Below, piece by piece: positions 36,945-49,726 of a DNA stretch of 64,000 nt. The stretch lies in the NCBI GenBank assembly GCA_023055355.1, contig JALJCS010000052.1, forward strand, positions 2,683,501 to 2,747,500. Direction: 5' to 3'. Under the pieces are notes generated by a model. That model was given only the letters and a program-made list of their open reading frames with translations. It made no database searches and was not told the DNA's origin. Within the stretch, counting starts at the first letter, position 1; each line of letters begins with the position of its first letter. The stretch is from Agelaius tricolor. Its lineage: Eukaryota; Chordata; Aves; Passeriformes; Icteridae. The position numbers and the translations under genes were made by a program.

Positions 36945-39528
36945 GCCAGAGTCTATTCTTGAGGGTGCCTTCAAGAGAGATGCCTCAGGATATCACCAAG
37001 TCAACAACTGCGCTTGTGCCTTCAAGGCACCTGTGACAGACAAGCCTCAGGAAGGCTGCAGGACAGCAAGTCCTGCACTGTGGTCTTGAGGGCTCCTGCC
37101 ACAATGACAGGAGACTCCTCCTAAGCCATTCAGGTGACCAAATCCCACCGTCTGGACCTGATGGCGCTGGCCGCAGGAATGGCAGACGCCTCGGAAAAGC
37201 TCCGAGTCACAGAGTCCCGCAGGCTGGCCTCGAGCTCAGCTGCGGGAATGACGCTGCGGAAAAGCTCCGGCTGAGACGGGAAGGAGCGAGCTGTGCGGGG
37301 GCTCCTCACGGCACCGCTCTGTCCCCTTCTGTCCCGTCGCCTGTTCCGAGCACCCGGGCAAGCTTCTATTTCCCACGTGTCACAAAGGGCCCTTGGTCAC
37401 CGGCTTCCATTCCATGCAACGCCGACCCTGCTGCAGCGTGCCAGCCAGGGCCCTTGCACACACTGCCGCCTGCCCCGGGGCCGCCCCCAGCCCGGCCAAA
37501 GTGGCCCAGGCTGGAAGCAATCCCTGCGCCCACGTGTCTCAGGCAGCCCCACAGGATCTCTTGCAACTGCTCCAAACATCAGCAAATGCTGCCCTGCTCT
37601 GTGGGCTCGGGCCAGTTCAGAATCCTCACTTCAGGAAAGCTTTACTTCCCATTGCTCAACTCAAGCACTTGCAAAAGTTGCAAACTTCTCCAATGAATAG
37701 CCACGAGAATGGGAATGCTTTGGAAGTTTCTTCCCTTCTCAAAGCAGCAACTCCTTTGCCTTAACATCATCCACTGCAAGTCACTTGACCAAACATAACA
37801 CTACACAGAGCCAAAAAGAAGGCCATTCTTTGATTGGCAAGTGCTTTTCCAAGAAGGGATGATCATCTCCTCATTCTCTTAAAGGAATAAAAGCTCTCAA
37901 GAAATGAAAGACCACTCAGCGTTACAAGAGTAACCCAAACAAATGAGTAGATGGTAAAAGGGCTAATCCTCCCCCAGTACAGATATCTAAGTGGCCAAGA
38001 AAGTACAGCTCTCCCCTCTTGTTCCCTGCAGGAGAAACAGGACCAGGAAAAGAAATAGTCACAGAGATTTTTTTCTGCCCTCCAGAACCAAAGCTGTGCC
38101 AAAGCACAGATGCTGCCTTCAAAGGGACTCAAATTCAAGCCCAGACCTCTCACCTTCCAGAAAACTCCTTCCCCAAAACCCACCCCCCCAAACACCCCCA
38201 CAGAAGCCCTCAACACCCTGCCAGGACCCCCAGCTCTGCCCGTCCCTCCGCAGAGCTTTCCCAGCCTCCAGCAGGGCCCCTGCTTCCCTGCACCTGCCGT
38301 GGGATGGCACTCAGGAGGATCTGCTCCAAGGCCTTCCCTGGCTTGGAGCAAAGCCAGCCTGCCAGGCCTATGGTTCCTGGGTCATCCTTGCCAGCCAGCC
38401 TTCCCGTGCACGGCTCTTCCATGGGCACATCTGCGCTCAGCTCGCACTTCTCCACTCTGGCAGGCCTGCTGGGAAAGGATCCAGAGCAGCCTGGCAAGCT
38501 CTTTCTCCAGCTCCTTCTTCACTCTTGGGGGAGCTAGAACATCCCACAGGAAAGACACTGCTGCCACAAGAACTGGGTGGCATCGGGCAGCTCTGGGGAG
38601 ACCCCTCAGCACTGCTGTATCCTGAGGGAACGCTGCTGGCCATCTCCTGTGCGTATCCGCAAAAGCTTCAAATCAGCTGCCTCAGCTTCCAGGGCCTCTC
38701 TTGGCCAGCATCCTGATGTGGATGCAGGGCTGCTGCCAGGCGCCGCTGGCACCCAGTGGGACAGGACCGGCTGTCTCGTGTCCACGCAGCAGCCCTGACA
38801 CACAGCCAGGGCCATGCCGAAAGCAGACAAACGCTCCCGGCTCAGCAGAGAGGAGCAAGGAGCACCGGGCTGCTCTCAGCCTATCGCAGCATGCTGCTCC
38901 AGTGGGAGGGGCAGGCCGGCCACCCACATGCAGGCCATGCCCTGCGTCAAAAGGACGGGCATTTTGTCCTTTTCATCCCTCCAGCCCAGAACCAGGCCTG
39001 ACATCTCCTCCTCTGGAATGGAGCTTTTCCCGTTACAACGTCATCTCACGCTTGGCCAGTGCGTGAGATGAGGCTGCAATGACTTGTGATACTCCCTCCA
39101 TGCCAAGCACAGCTCCATTGTGGCACAGCTTCCCATCCATTGACCAGTCCATTGTTTCCCTCAAGGGTCAAATTCCCACCAGTTAAACCATAAGGTTTCC
39201 TTCATTGTCTGTTCTTCATTATCTTGTTGACACGCACAACAGCGTGTGTCCAAATATGGCAGGGCCTTTGACACCACTTTGGTCCTGACACACAGGCTCC
39301 TTGTGCCACTGCTGGCCTCCAGTGTGCTCAGCAAGATCTGGAACTGCACAGTGCTCTGCAACTGCACCTTCAGCACAGGGACCTTTCCAGCCTGGCCTGC
39401 CCTTGTTCCTCTGGCTCTGTGCACAAAACACGGCGTGGCAGAGAACGGCAGCAGGGGCCTGTGTGTCCCAGGGCCCCGGATTTGCTTCACCTCCACAGGC
39501 ATGCGGGCAAAGTGAAGAAGCCAAACTG
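36945..39528. other. Spacer between copy 5 and copy 6, 2584 bp
   Basis: It appears identical to the copy 4/5 spacer; the G-quadruplex-type tract is at 38171-38199. Confidence 0.6.
37134..37384 (-). promoter_or_regulatory. Candidate promoter / 5' UTR of copy 5
   Basis: Same CpG-rich element. The duplicated motif is at 37269-37257 and 37204-37192, and the E-box at 37374-37379. Confidence 0.35.
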
Positions 39529-39534
39529 TTTATT
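39529..39534 (-). promoter_or_regulatory. Poly(A) signal AATAAA of copy 6
   Basis: AATAAA on the gene strand, 129 bp past the stop codon at 39663-39665. Confidence 0.7.
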
Positions 39535-39662
39535 CACGGAAGGCCAAGCAAAGGGAGGAGTGGTGAGGGAAGAAAGGGGACGGGCAGGGTCTGAGGGCTG
39601 GGGAGGCACGCAGTTGTCAACAGGCAGGGAGAAGGCAGGAGCTATGGCAACTTCCCACAGGC

Positions 39663-41748
39663 TCAGCTGTGCCAATCATCAGCTGTGCCTGAAGCTCCAG
39701 CTGGTCTCTCCTGGTCTCTTCTGGTCTCTCCAGGTGATCTCCTCTTCCATGGTGTCTTCAGGCCTTTTAGCAGCAATGGTTCTTCTGAGCCGCCAGATAA
39801 ACGGAGTTCTGCAGATCTCTCCATGATTCTCTGCTGAAGCGCTATGTTCCTTTGGGAAGGGCTGTCATCTCTTCTCAGGCCTTGAAGGGCTGCAAGAGAC
39901 ATGAGCAGAGCCACGGTCAGAGCCTGGATCTGCAGGTAGCCAAGGAGGCCTTCCTGCCAGGGCCATAGCTCCTAACTCTGGCCATGGACAGGAGGCAGCA
40001 GGAGACAATGAGATGGGTTAGAAGGTGCTGGCCGCCAATCTCCCCTGCGCGTCTCCCTGAGATCTCTCTGTGCTTGTCCACACAGGGAGCGAAGCCTGCC
40101 GCAGCCAGGCCAGGATTTGCAGTTCCCCCAGCGGCAGCCCCCGCTGTCAGCCCGCTGCCCGCACTCACCCTCATTGAGGAGCTGGAGCTCTTCCTTGCGG
40201 CCCCTCATGACCATCCCGGCCATCCCTGCCAAAACAGAGCCTGTCACGGCCCCAGCGGCGCAGCTCCCTGCCAGCGCCGCTGCCGGCGCCGCGGCCACAC
40301 GGGCTGCTGGCCCGGCAGGGCTCAGCCGGGGCCCTTGCCGCACGCTGCCGCCCCAGGGCGCGGCTGCCAGAGGGCGGCAGCAGCGCCCAGCCCGGCCGGG
40401 GCTCCACGGCGCCGGGCCCGGCCGGCGCTGCCGGGGCAGCAGGCGGGGCCGGGGCCGAGCTGCGGCGGCCCGGGGAGGGAGCCCGGGCTCGGCACTCACC
40501 GATGATCCTGACGGCCGCCTCTCGCAGGGGCTCCTGTGGGCTCTGCAGGTAGCGCAGGGCCCCGCGCAGGTGCTCGGCCGCTCGGCTCCTGTCCTCTGCC
40601 AGCTGCAGAGAGCGGCAGGAGGGAAGCGTTGGCGCGGGCTCAGCCCCTGGGCCGGGCGCTGCCTGCGCCCAGCCCCGGCCTCCCCTGCCCGCACCGCCCT
40701 GAGGCGTGGCCACAGCAGCCGCTGGCCAAGGGCTCCCGAGGGGAGGGGGCAGAGGGACGGCTGCTGCCCGGGGAGCCGCCGTGCCGCCCCGCAGCCCCGC
40801 CGGGCCGGGGCTCCATGGGCACCCGCCTCGGGCCCACGGGAGCCTGGAGAAGAGCCCGCGCGGCCTCTGCCTGCAGCAGCGGCCAGGGGCACAGCTGCCC
40901 GGCCCCGCACCCTGAGCACCGCCCTCAGGGGCCTTCTCCAGCCTCAGCCTGGGCCTTCCAGGCCCTCCTTACCAGCACCTCGCTGAACTTTGACAGCTGC
41001 CCCTTCTTCACCAGCTGCTTCAGCTTCCTCCTCTTCAGGAACTTGGCCACACCAAGCAGCGTTTCCCGAGAGGCCTGCAGGGCACCAGACACCCACAGAT
41101 GGCCCCACGGGCCAAGGCACAGGACCCACATCCCTGTGCCAAGGCCTGCACCAGGCTGCACTCCTGGAGGTGCCAGGGCAGGAGGCAGCCCAGCCCCCTC
41201 CCCAAGATCCACCAGCATCACACAAAACCTCACCTTTGCCACACACCGCTTCTCATCATGGCACTGGAAGAAGAGTGGAAGGAGGCTTTGGCTCAAAACC
41301 TTCGCAAGGGGCTTTCTTCCCTCCTCCACTACCGACTCCATCACCCTGAAGAAGAGCTCAAGGGAGAGCACTTGCACATAGCTGTTGTCCTGGAGGAATG
41401 CAAGAGGATCAGGCCTTTACACCAAATACTCCACGCTCACCTGGCCAAAGTTTCTGGGCAGCAGCCAGTGCCCGCAGCTGGGCACACAGAGCCTTACGTG
41501 GTCAAAGAGCAGCAGCAGTGCCTCAGCCAGCTTGGGGGCAGTGGAGCTGGATACCAGCATGTCTGCCTGGAGCACATTTGTCAACACATGCATGGACATG
41601 CTGACCACCTTTCCATCGGCCTCACCCAGCAGCTCCAGAAGGCTCTCAGAAAGGCTGCACATTCTCCTGGCCTGCGTGGAACACAAGGCTGCGCTGCAAA
41701 GCCATGGACGGCTGCACCGCCAACACCGCCCTGGCACTGCAAGCCCAC

Positions 41749-41805
<57 letters not shown>

Positions 41806-44800
41806 GCAGGGCCCACAGGCCAAAGGCCTGAGCCAAAGCACTGGGGCAGCTGAGGCAGGAGAGCTGGGAGCAGCTGCCTCAGCTCCTGAAGCCCTGCACG
41901 CCCAAGGGGCTGCTTTGCACAGCGCAGCTTCAGCCGCAGCCCCCTTCTCACCATCCAGGGCTCCCTGCTGAGCACCACCAGGCCTCTGAGCGCCAGGCGC
42001 CGCCGCTCCCTGCACTCCATCTGCAGGCAACTTGACATCATCTTCACAACAGTGCCAGCACATTTCCTCAAGTGCAGGCACTCGAGGACCTGAAAGGCAC
42101 GGGGCAGTGACAGGGGAACCATCCAGCAGGAGCCCAGAACCCCACAGGGCCGGGCCCAGGCAGCAGCACAGGGCGTGGCCACTGGCCCAGGCAGCTGTGG
42201 CTCTGAGAGGCCAGAGAGCTGCGAGGCAGCTCAGCCAGGCACTGCTGGCCACCAGGCTCACCTCCACAAGGAATGCCAGCAAGGGCAGATCCCAGCTTGG
42301 CTTTTCACTGCTGAGCAGCAGGAGAAGGCGATATGCCACATGCGAACACAGTGGGCTCAAGTCATAACGCATCTCCCTGGCAGGGGGAACAAAGGCACCG
42401 AGAGCCTGAGGTGGGGGACAAACCTCTCCCAGAACTGACTCACAGAGGCCTGCTCTTTCCCCAGCATCCCTGCAGGGGATGTGGCTGCTCTGGGAGGTGG
42501 CCCCTTCTGGGCACTCTCCTCTCCCAGCCTTTTTCAGCCTCCTTGGCCGTCCCTCAGTGACGAGCCTCTGTGGCCCATGACCACAGGGACTGCCTGGAGC
42601 ACAGGGCACAAATGCCGGGGACAGCGGGGACAAGGGGGTCTCACCTGGCCAGCAGAGCCATGGCATAGTGCTGGCTGTCAGCACACAGCAGCGTCTCCCA
42701 GGCACACTTGCGCTCCATAGACATCACCACGTGCTCACACCGCAGTCGGCAGAGCAGAACCTTCATGGCCTGCACTGCAAACCTGTGTGCAGAGCAAAGC
42801 CCAGGTCACACTAGGAGCGCTGGCGCTGGCCACAAGGGCATGGCAAGGACAGGAGGACTGGCACCTGTTAAGCGTGATGGGAAGGCGCTGCTCCTCCTGG
42901 CACGCTCCCCAGAAGCTATCAACTTCCTCTGCTGGCGGCTGCTGCGTAGTGATGACAATATGGAAGAGCAGTGCCAGAAACAGTTGCTCAGAATAAGGGA
43001 TCATGGCCTTGAGCAACCCGGGCACCTGCACAGTCACTAGAGCTGCCTGCAAAAGAAGCAGCCAGAGACAGCGCTCAGTGCCAAGGTGTCCATGGGGCAG
43101 GGCCCAAGGGCAGGTGCAGGAGGAGCAGCGGGCCTGGTGTCCCCTGAGCCTGCCCCTAGCCCAGCTTTCAGCCCAGTGACTCCGGCACTGAGAGCACTGA
43201 GAGCTACTGCAGAGGCCACCTGGCGGCCCTGAGCATGGGCCCAGAAACTCACAGCCAGGGCAAAAACGTCCCTGTCGTCCCCAGCAGAGGCGCATGCGCT
43301 GTGCAGTGGCCAATCCTCCATTACACGGAGCAGTGTTGGCAGCACTTTCTGCATTGTTACTCCTGACGAGCCAATGCTTCTCCATATCCTCGCAGCAGCT
43401 CTGTGGGATCAGATCTCTGTGTCAGGGGCATCTCAGTCACAGTACCGTGCCCTGTGCAGCTGTGCGAGTGCAGGTGAAAGAGCCCCGGTGCCCTGGGGGG
43501 CAGGGGGGAGCATTGGCAGCAGGCTCAGGAAACAGAGGGGCCCGAGGCTCCTGGACCTCTCTGCCTGTCCGGCAGACCCCATAGCACAGGCTGCGCAGGG
43601 CCACGGGCCCTAAAGGCTGCTGAGCCCTGAGCTCTCCAGGCACGTGGGCCCCGTACCTGTCACATGTTGGGGCACAGCGCAGGAGGGTCAGCACCACGTC
43701 GGCAGGGTGCTCTTCAGCCAGCCTCACAATGTGGCTGTGCAGCCTGGCATCCACAGTGCCATGGGACAGTAGAGTCTGGTGGATGTTTCTTACCATGGCC
43801 GGCACCTGGAGGAGGCATGGGGGAGATTTGGAGTGCTGTCCAAGGGAGCAACTTGCCCAGCTTCCCCCAAGAAGTGCTTCCCTTCCCGCCACACTCTGCT
43901 GGCCTCAAAGGCTGAGGGGCCCAGGGACCATGGCTTGAGGGGACACACCATCCTGGCAGGCCTCCAGGCCCGGCCCCAGGCTGCTTACCTGCTCCTGAGA
44001 AGGAGCAGCACTGTCCTCCAAAAGATCCCTAGTGGGAGAATGAATCCCAGTGAGAGTGGGCCCGCTGCCAGTATTTGAGATGTCCTCGGTCTCGGCGGTG
44101 TTGCTGTTCGTCACGGCCACATCCTCACTCGCTGCCTCGTCTGCCTTTGCCCTGTCCTCGTTCGTTGCAGCCTCAGAGTCTGCTGAGCGCTCAGCCCAAT
44201 CTGGGTTGACATCAGGCTCTGCCTGGAGCTCGGTCAGCCCCGAGGCAGGCTGGGCTGTGCCCTCAGCTGCTGTGGGGCCCACCTTTCTACGTCGTCGAAT
44301 GCGCAGCAATTTCCCAAACATCTGCAGGAGAATAAAGGGCAGGGAAGCCAGGCATGCTCCGTGGCATGCTCCAAGCGTGCTGCTGGGCTGAGCAGGGACA
44401 GCAGGCCCAGCCCAGCCGGGAGTAACTGCAGGTACCTTCAGGGTTTTGAGCAAGCGGCTGCGGCCGGCTTCCTGCTCTTGTGTCTTCTCCAGGGCTGCAC
44501 CTGGCAAAGAGCGAGCGCGGCCAGAGCTGAGGGGCTGCAGGAGAGGCCGGAGAACACAGCCCAGCCCTGCGCTCCCCAGGCAGGGAGAGCCCCGGCATGA
44601 CCCAGGCGATGGAGCGCGGCCATTGTGGGCTGTCTGCTCTGCCCCTCGTCCATCCTGTCCATGGGCATGTCCCCAGGGCATGGGATGGGATGGCATGGGG
44701 CCGTGCTGGCTGTAGCCATCAGCCCTATGGCCCAGCTCTGCTACTCACCATCCTGCAGCGTCTGGATCTGCTCCGGGTCTTCAGGCTCTTGTGCTGGGGC

Positions 44801-44866
44801 GGCTCCAGGCCTTCTCTTTTTTTCCCCCCTGAACACTTTCAACAAGCTGGGCAATCTGGCTGCCAT
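39663..44866 (-). CDS. MROH family protein, copy 6, 734 aa
   Basis: Exons: 44866-44749, 44500-44436, 44321-43989, 43805-43657, 43400-43253, 43046-42865, 42782-42645, 42376-42262, 42089-41952, 41671-41498, 41389-41234, 41074-40973, 40602-40500, 40225-40169, 39889-39663. The frame is intact. The protein equals copies 2 and 3, although the 3' introns of this gene follow the haplotype of copies 1, 4 and 5. Confidence 0.87.
41750..41803 (+). repeat. CTG microsatellite, 18 triplets (intron 9)
   Basis: This pure run ends with CCG CAG. Confidence 0.97.
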
Positions 44867-47450
44867 GCCAGAGTCTATTCTTGAGGGTGCCTTCAAGAGA
44901 GATGCCTCAGGATATCACCAAGTCAACAACTGCGCTTGTGCCTTCAAGGCACCTGTGACAGACAAGCCTCAGGAAGGCTGCAGGACAGCAAGTCCTGCAC
45001 TGTGGTCTTGAGGGCTCCTGCCACAATGACAGGAGACTCCTCCTAAGCCATTCAGGTGACCAAATCCCACCGTCTGGACCTGATGGCGCTGGCCGCAGGA
45101 ATGGCAGACGCCTCGGAAAAGCTCCGAGTCACAGAGTCCCGCAGGCTGGCCTCGAGCTCAGCTGCGGGAATGACGCTGCGGAAAAGCTCCGGCTGAGACG
45201 GGAAGGAGCGAGCTGTGCGGGGGCTCCTCACGGCACCGCTCTGTCCCCTTCTGTCCCGTCGCCTGTTCCGAGCACCCGGGCAAGCTTCTATTTCCCACGT
45301 GTCACAAAGGGCCCTTGGTCACCGGCTTCCATTCCATGCAACGCCGACCCTGCTGCAGCGTGCCAGCCAGGGCCCTTGCACACACTGCCGCCTGCCCCGG
45401 GGCCGCCCCCAGCCCGGCCAAAGTGGCCCAGGCTGGAAGCAATCCCTGCGCCCACGTGTCTCAGGCAGCCCCACAGGATCTCTTGCAACTGCTCCAAACA
45501 TCAGCAAATGCTGCCCTGCTCTGTGGGCTCGGGCCAGTTCAGAATCCTCACTTCAGGAAAGCTTTACTTCCCATTGCTCAACTCAAGCACTTGCAAAAGT
45601 TGCAAACTTCTCCAATGAATAGCCACGAGAATGGGAATGCTTTGGAAGTTTCTTCCCTTCTCAAAGCAGCAACTCCTTTGCCTTAACATCATCCACTGCA
45701 AGTCACTTGACCAAACATAACACTACACAGAGCCAAAAAGAAGGCCATTCTTTGATTGGCAAGTGCTTTTCCAAGAAGGGATGATCATCTCCTCATTCTC
45801 TTAAAGGAATAAAAGCTCTCAAGAAATGAAAGACCACTCAGCGTTACAAGAGTAACCCAAACAAATGAGTAGATGGTAAAAGGGCTAATCCTCCCCCAGT
45901 ACAGATATCTAAGTGGCCAAGAAAGTACAGCTCTCCCCTCTTGTTCCCTGCAGGAGAAACAGGACCAGGAAAAGAAATAGTCACAGAGATTTTTTTCTGC
46001 CCTCCAGAACCAAAGCTGTGCCAAAGCACAGATGCTGCCTTCAAAGGGACTCAAATTCAAGCCCAGACCTCTCACCTTCCAGAAAACTCCTTCCCCAAAA
46101 CCCACCCCCCCAAACACCCCCACAGAAGCCCTCAACACCCTGCCAGGACCCCCAGCTCTGCCCATCCCTCCGCAGAGCTTTCCCAGCCTCCAGCAGGGCC
46201 CCTGCTTCCCTGCACCTGCCGTGGGATGGCACTCAGGAGGATCTGCTCCAAGGCCTTCCCTGGCTTGGAGCAAAGCCAGCCTGCCAGGCCTATGGTTCCT
46301 GGGTCATCCTTGCCAGCCAGCCTTCCCGTGCACGGCTCTTCCATGGGCACATCTGCGCTCAGCTCGCACTTCTCCACTCTGGCAGGCCTGCTGGGAAAGG
46401 ATCCAGAGCAGCCTGGCAAGCTCTTTCTCCAGCTCCTTCTTCACTCTTGGGGGAGCTAGAACATCCCACAGGAAAGACACTGCTGCCACAAGAACTGGGT
46501 GGCATCGGGCAGCTCTGGGGAGACCCCTCAGCACTGCTGTATCCTGAGGGAACGCTGCTGGCCATCCCCTGTGCGTATCCGCAAAAGCTTCAAATCAGCT
46601 GCCTCAGCTTCCAGGGCCTCTCTTGGCCAGCATCCTGATGTGGATGCAGGGCTGCTGCCAGGCACCGCTGGCACCCAGCGGGACAGGACCGGCTGTCTCG
46701 TGTCCACGCAGCAGCCCTGACACACAGCCAGGGCCATGCCGAAAGCAGACAAACGCTCCCGGCTCAGCAGAGAGGAGCAAGGAGCACCGGGCTGCTCTCA
46801 GCCTATCGCAGCATGCTGCTCCAGTGGGAGGGGCAGGCCGGCCACCCACATGCAGGCCATGCCCTGCGTCAAAAGGACGGGCATTTTGTCCTTTTCATCC
46901 CTCCAGCCCAGAACCAGGCCTGACATCTCCTCCTCTGGAATGGAGCTTTTCCCGTTACAACGTCATCTCACGCTTGGCCAGTGCGTGAGATGAGGCTGCA
47001 ATGACTTGTGATACTCCCTCCATGCCAAGCACAGCTCCATTGTGGCACAGCTTCCCATCCATTGACCAGTCCATTGTTTCCCTCAAGGGTCAAATTCCCA
47101 CCAGTTAAACCATAAGGTTTCCTTCATTGTCTGTTCTTCATTATCTTGTTGACACGCACAACAGCGTGTGTCCAAATATGGCAGGGCCTTTGACACCACT
47201 TTGGTCCTGACACACAGGCTCCTTGTGCCACTGCTGGCCTCCAGTGTGCTCAGCAAGATCTGGAACTGCACAGTGCTCTGCAACTGCACCTTCAGCACAG
47301 GGACCTTTCCAGCCTGGCCTGCCCTTGTTCCTCTGGCTCTGTGCACAAAACACGGCGTGGCAGAGAACGGCAGCAGGGGCCTGTGTGTCCCAGGGCCCCG
47401 GATTTGCTTCACCTCCACAGGCATGCGGGCAAAGTGAAGAAGCCAAACTG
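44867..47450. other. Spacer between copy 6 and copy 7, 2584 bp
   Basis: Same layout; the G-quadruplex-type tract is at 46093-46121. 'catcccctg' near 46564 is shared only with the next two spacers. Confidence 0.6.
45056..45306 (-). promoter_or_regulatory. Candidate promoter / 5' UTR of copy 6
   Basis: Same CpG-rich element. The duplicated motif is at 45191-45179 and 45126-45114, and the E-box at 45296-45301. Confidence 0.35.
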
Positions 47451-47456
47451 TTTATT
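47451..47456 (-). promoter_or_regulatory. Poly(A) signal AATAAA of copy 7
   Basis: AATAAA on the gene strand, 129 bp past the stop codon at 47585-47587. Confidence 0.7.
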
Positions 47457-47584
47457 CACGGAAGGCCAAGCAAAGGGAGGAGTGGTGAGGGAAGAAAGGG
47501 GACGGGCAGGGTCTGAGGGCTGGGGAGGCACGCAGTTGTCAACAGGCAGGGAGAAGGCAGGAGCTATGGCAACTTCCCACAGGC

Positions 47585-49670
47585 TCAGCTGTGCCAATCA
47601 TCAGCTGTGCCTGAAGCTCCAGCTGGTCTCTCCTGGTCTCTTCTGGTCTCTCCAGGTGATCTCCTCTTCCATGGTGTCTTCAGGCCTTTTAGCAGCAATG
47701 GTTCTTCTGAGCCGCCAGATAAACGGAGTTCTGCAGATCTCTCCATGATTCTCTGCTGAAGCGCTATGTTCCTTTGGGAAGGGCTGTCATCTCTTCTCAG
47801 GCCTTGAAGGGCTGCAAGAGACATGAGCAGAGCCACGGTCAGAGCCTGGATCTGCAGGTAGCCAAGGAGGCCTTCCTGCCAGGGCCATAGCTCCTAACTC
47901 TGGCCATGGACAGGAGGCAGCAGGAGACAATGAGATGGCTTAGAAGGTGCTGGCCACCAATCTCCCCTGCGCGTCTCCCTGAGATCTCTCTGTGCTTGTC
48001 CACACAGGGAGCGAAGCCTGCCGCAGCCAGGCCAGGATTTGCAGTTCCCCCAGCGGCAGCCCCCGCTGTCAGCCCGCTGCCCGCACTCACCCTCATTGAG
48101 GAGCTGGAGCTCTTCCTTGCGGCCCCTCATGACCATCCCGGCCATCCCTGCCAAAACAGAGCCTGTCACGGCCCCAGCGGCGCAGCTCCCTGCCAGCGCC
48201 GCTGCCGGCGCCGCGGCCACACGGGCTGCTGGCCCGGCAGGGCTCAGCCGGGGCCCTTGCCGCACGCTGCCGCCCCAGGGCGCGGCTGCCAGAGGGCGGC
48301 AGCAGCGCCCAGCCCGGCCGGGGCTCCACGGCGCCGGGCCCGGCCGGCGCTGCCGGGGCAGCAGGCGGGGCCGGGGCCGAGCTGCGGCGGCCCGGGGAGG
48401 GAGCCCGGGCTCGGCACTCACCGATGATCCTGACGGCCGCCTCTCGCAGGGGCTCCTGTGGGCTCTGCAGGTAGCGCAGGGCCCCGCGCAGGTGCTCGGC
48501 CGCTCGGCTCCTGTCCTCTGCCAGCTGCAGAGAGCGGCAGGAGGGAAGCGTTGGCGCGGGCTCAGCCCCTGGGCCGGGCGCTGCCTGCGCCCAGCCCCGG
48601 CCTCCCCTGCCCGCACCGCCCTGAGGCGTGGCCACAGCAGCCGCTGGCCAAGGGCTCCCGAGGGGAGGGGGCAGAGGGACGGCTGCTGCCCGGGGAGCCG
48701 CCGTGCCGCCCCGCAGCCCTGCCGGGCCGGGGCTCCATGGGCACCCGCCTCGGGCCCACGGGAGCCTGGAGAAGAGCCCGCGCGGCCTCTGCCTGCAGCA
48801 GCGGCCAGGGGCGCAGCTGCCCGGCCCCGCACCCTGAGCACCGCCCTCAGGGGCCTTCTCCAGCCTCAGCCTGGGCCTTCCAGGCCCTCCTTACCAGCAC
48901 CTCGCTGAACTTTGACAGCTGCCCCTTCTTCACCAGCTGCTTCAGCTTCCTCCTCTTCAGGAACTTGGCCACACCAAGCAGCGTTTCCCGAGAGGCCTGC
49001 AGGGCACCAGACACCCACAGATGGCCCCACGGGCCAAGGCACAGGACCCACATCCCTGTGCCAAGGCCTGCACCAGGCTGCACTCCTGGAGGTGCCAGGG
49101 CAGGAGGCAGCCCAGCCCCCTCCCCAAGATCCACCAGCATCACACAAAACCTCACCTTTGCCACACACCGCTTCTCATCATGGCACTGGAAGAAGAGTGG
49201 AAGGAGGCTTTGGCTCAAAACCTTCGCAAGGGGCTTTCTTCCCTCCTCCACTACCGACTCCATCACCCTGAAGAAGAGCTCAAGGGAGAGCACTTGCACA
49301 TAGCTGTTGTCCTGGAGGAATGCAAGAGGATCAGGCCTTTACACCAAATACTCCACGCTCACCTGGCCAAAGTTTCTGGGCAGCAGCCAGTGCCCGCAGC
49401 TGGGCACACAGAGCCTTACGTGGTCAAAGAGCAGCAGCAGTGCCTCAGCCAGCTTGGGGGCAGTGGAGCTGGATACCAGCATGTCTGCCTGGAGCACATT
49501 TGTCAACACATGCATGGACATGCTGACCACCTTTCCATCGGCCTCACCCAGCAGCTCCAGAAGGCTCTCAGAAAGGCTGCACATTCTCCTGGCCTGCGTG
49601 GAACACAAGGCTGCGCTGCAAAGCCATGGACGGCTGCACCGCCAACACCGCCCTGGCACTGCAAGCCCAC

Positions 49671-49726
<56 letters not shown>

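Larger units (their letters stand above)
31699..39624 (-). repeat. Tandem unit 5 (7926 bp), apparently identical to unit 4
   Basis: It has the same length, the same CTG count and the same state at every variable site I compared as unit 4. This is either the youngest duplication in the array or a duplicated stretch of the assembly. Confidence 0.97.
39625..47546 (-). repeat. Tandem unit 6 (7922 bp)
   Basis: The coding markers match units 2 and 3 (Glu15, Arg72, Leu93, Met238-Gln239). Intron 13 and intron 14 match units 1, 4 and 5, and one spacer site ('ggtaaaag' near 45876) matches units 4 and 5. It is therefore a mosaic. Private changes include 'ctgcagg' for 'ctgcggg' in intron 1 near 44539 and 'cccatcc' for 'cccgtcc' in the spacer near 46164. 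Confidence 0.97.
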
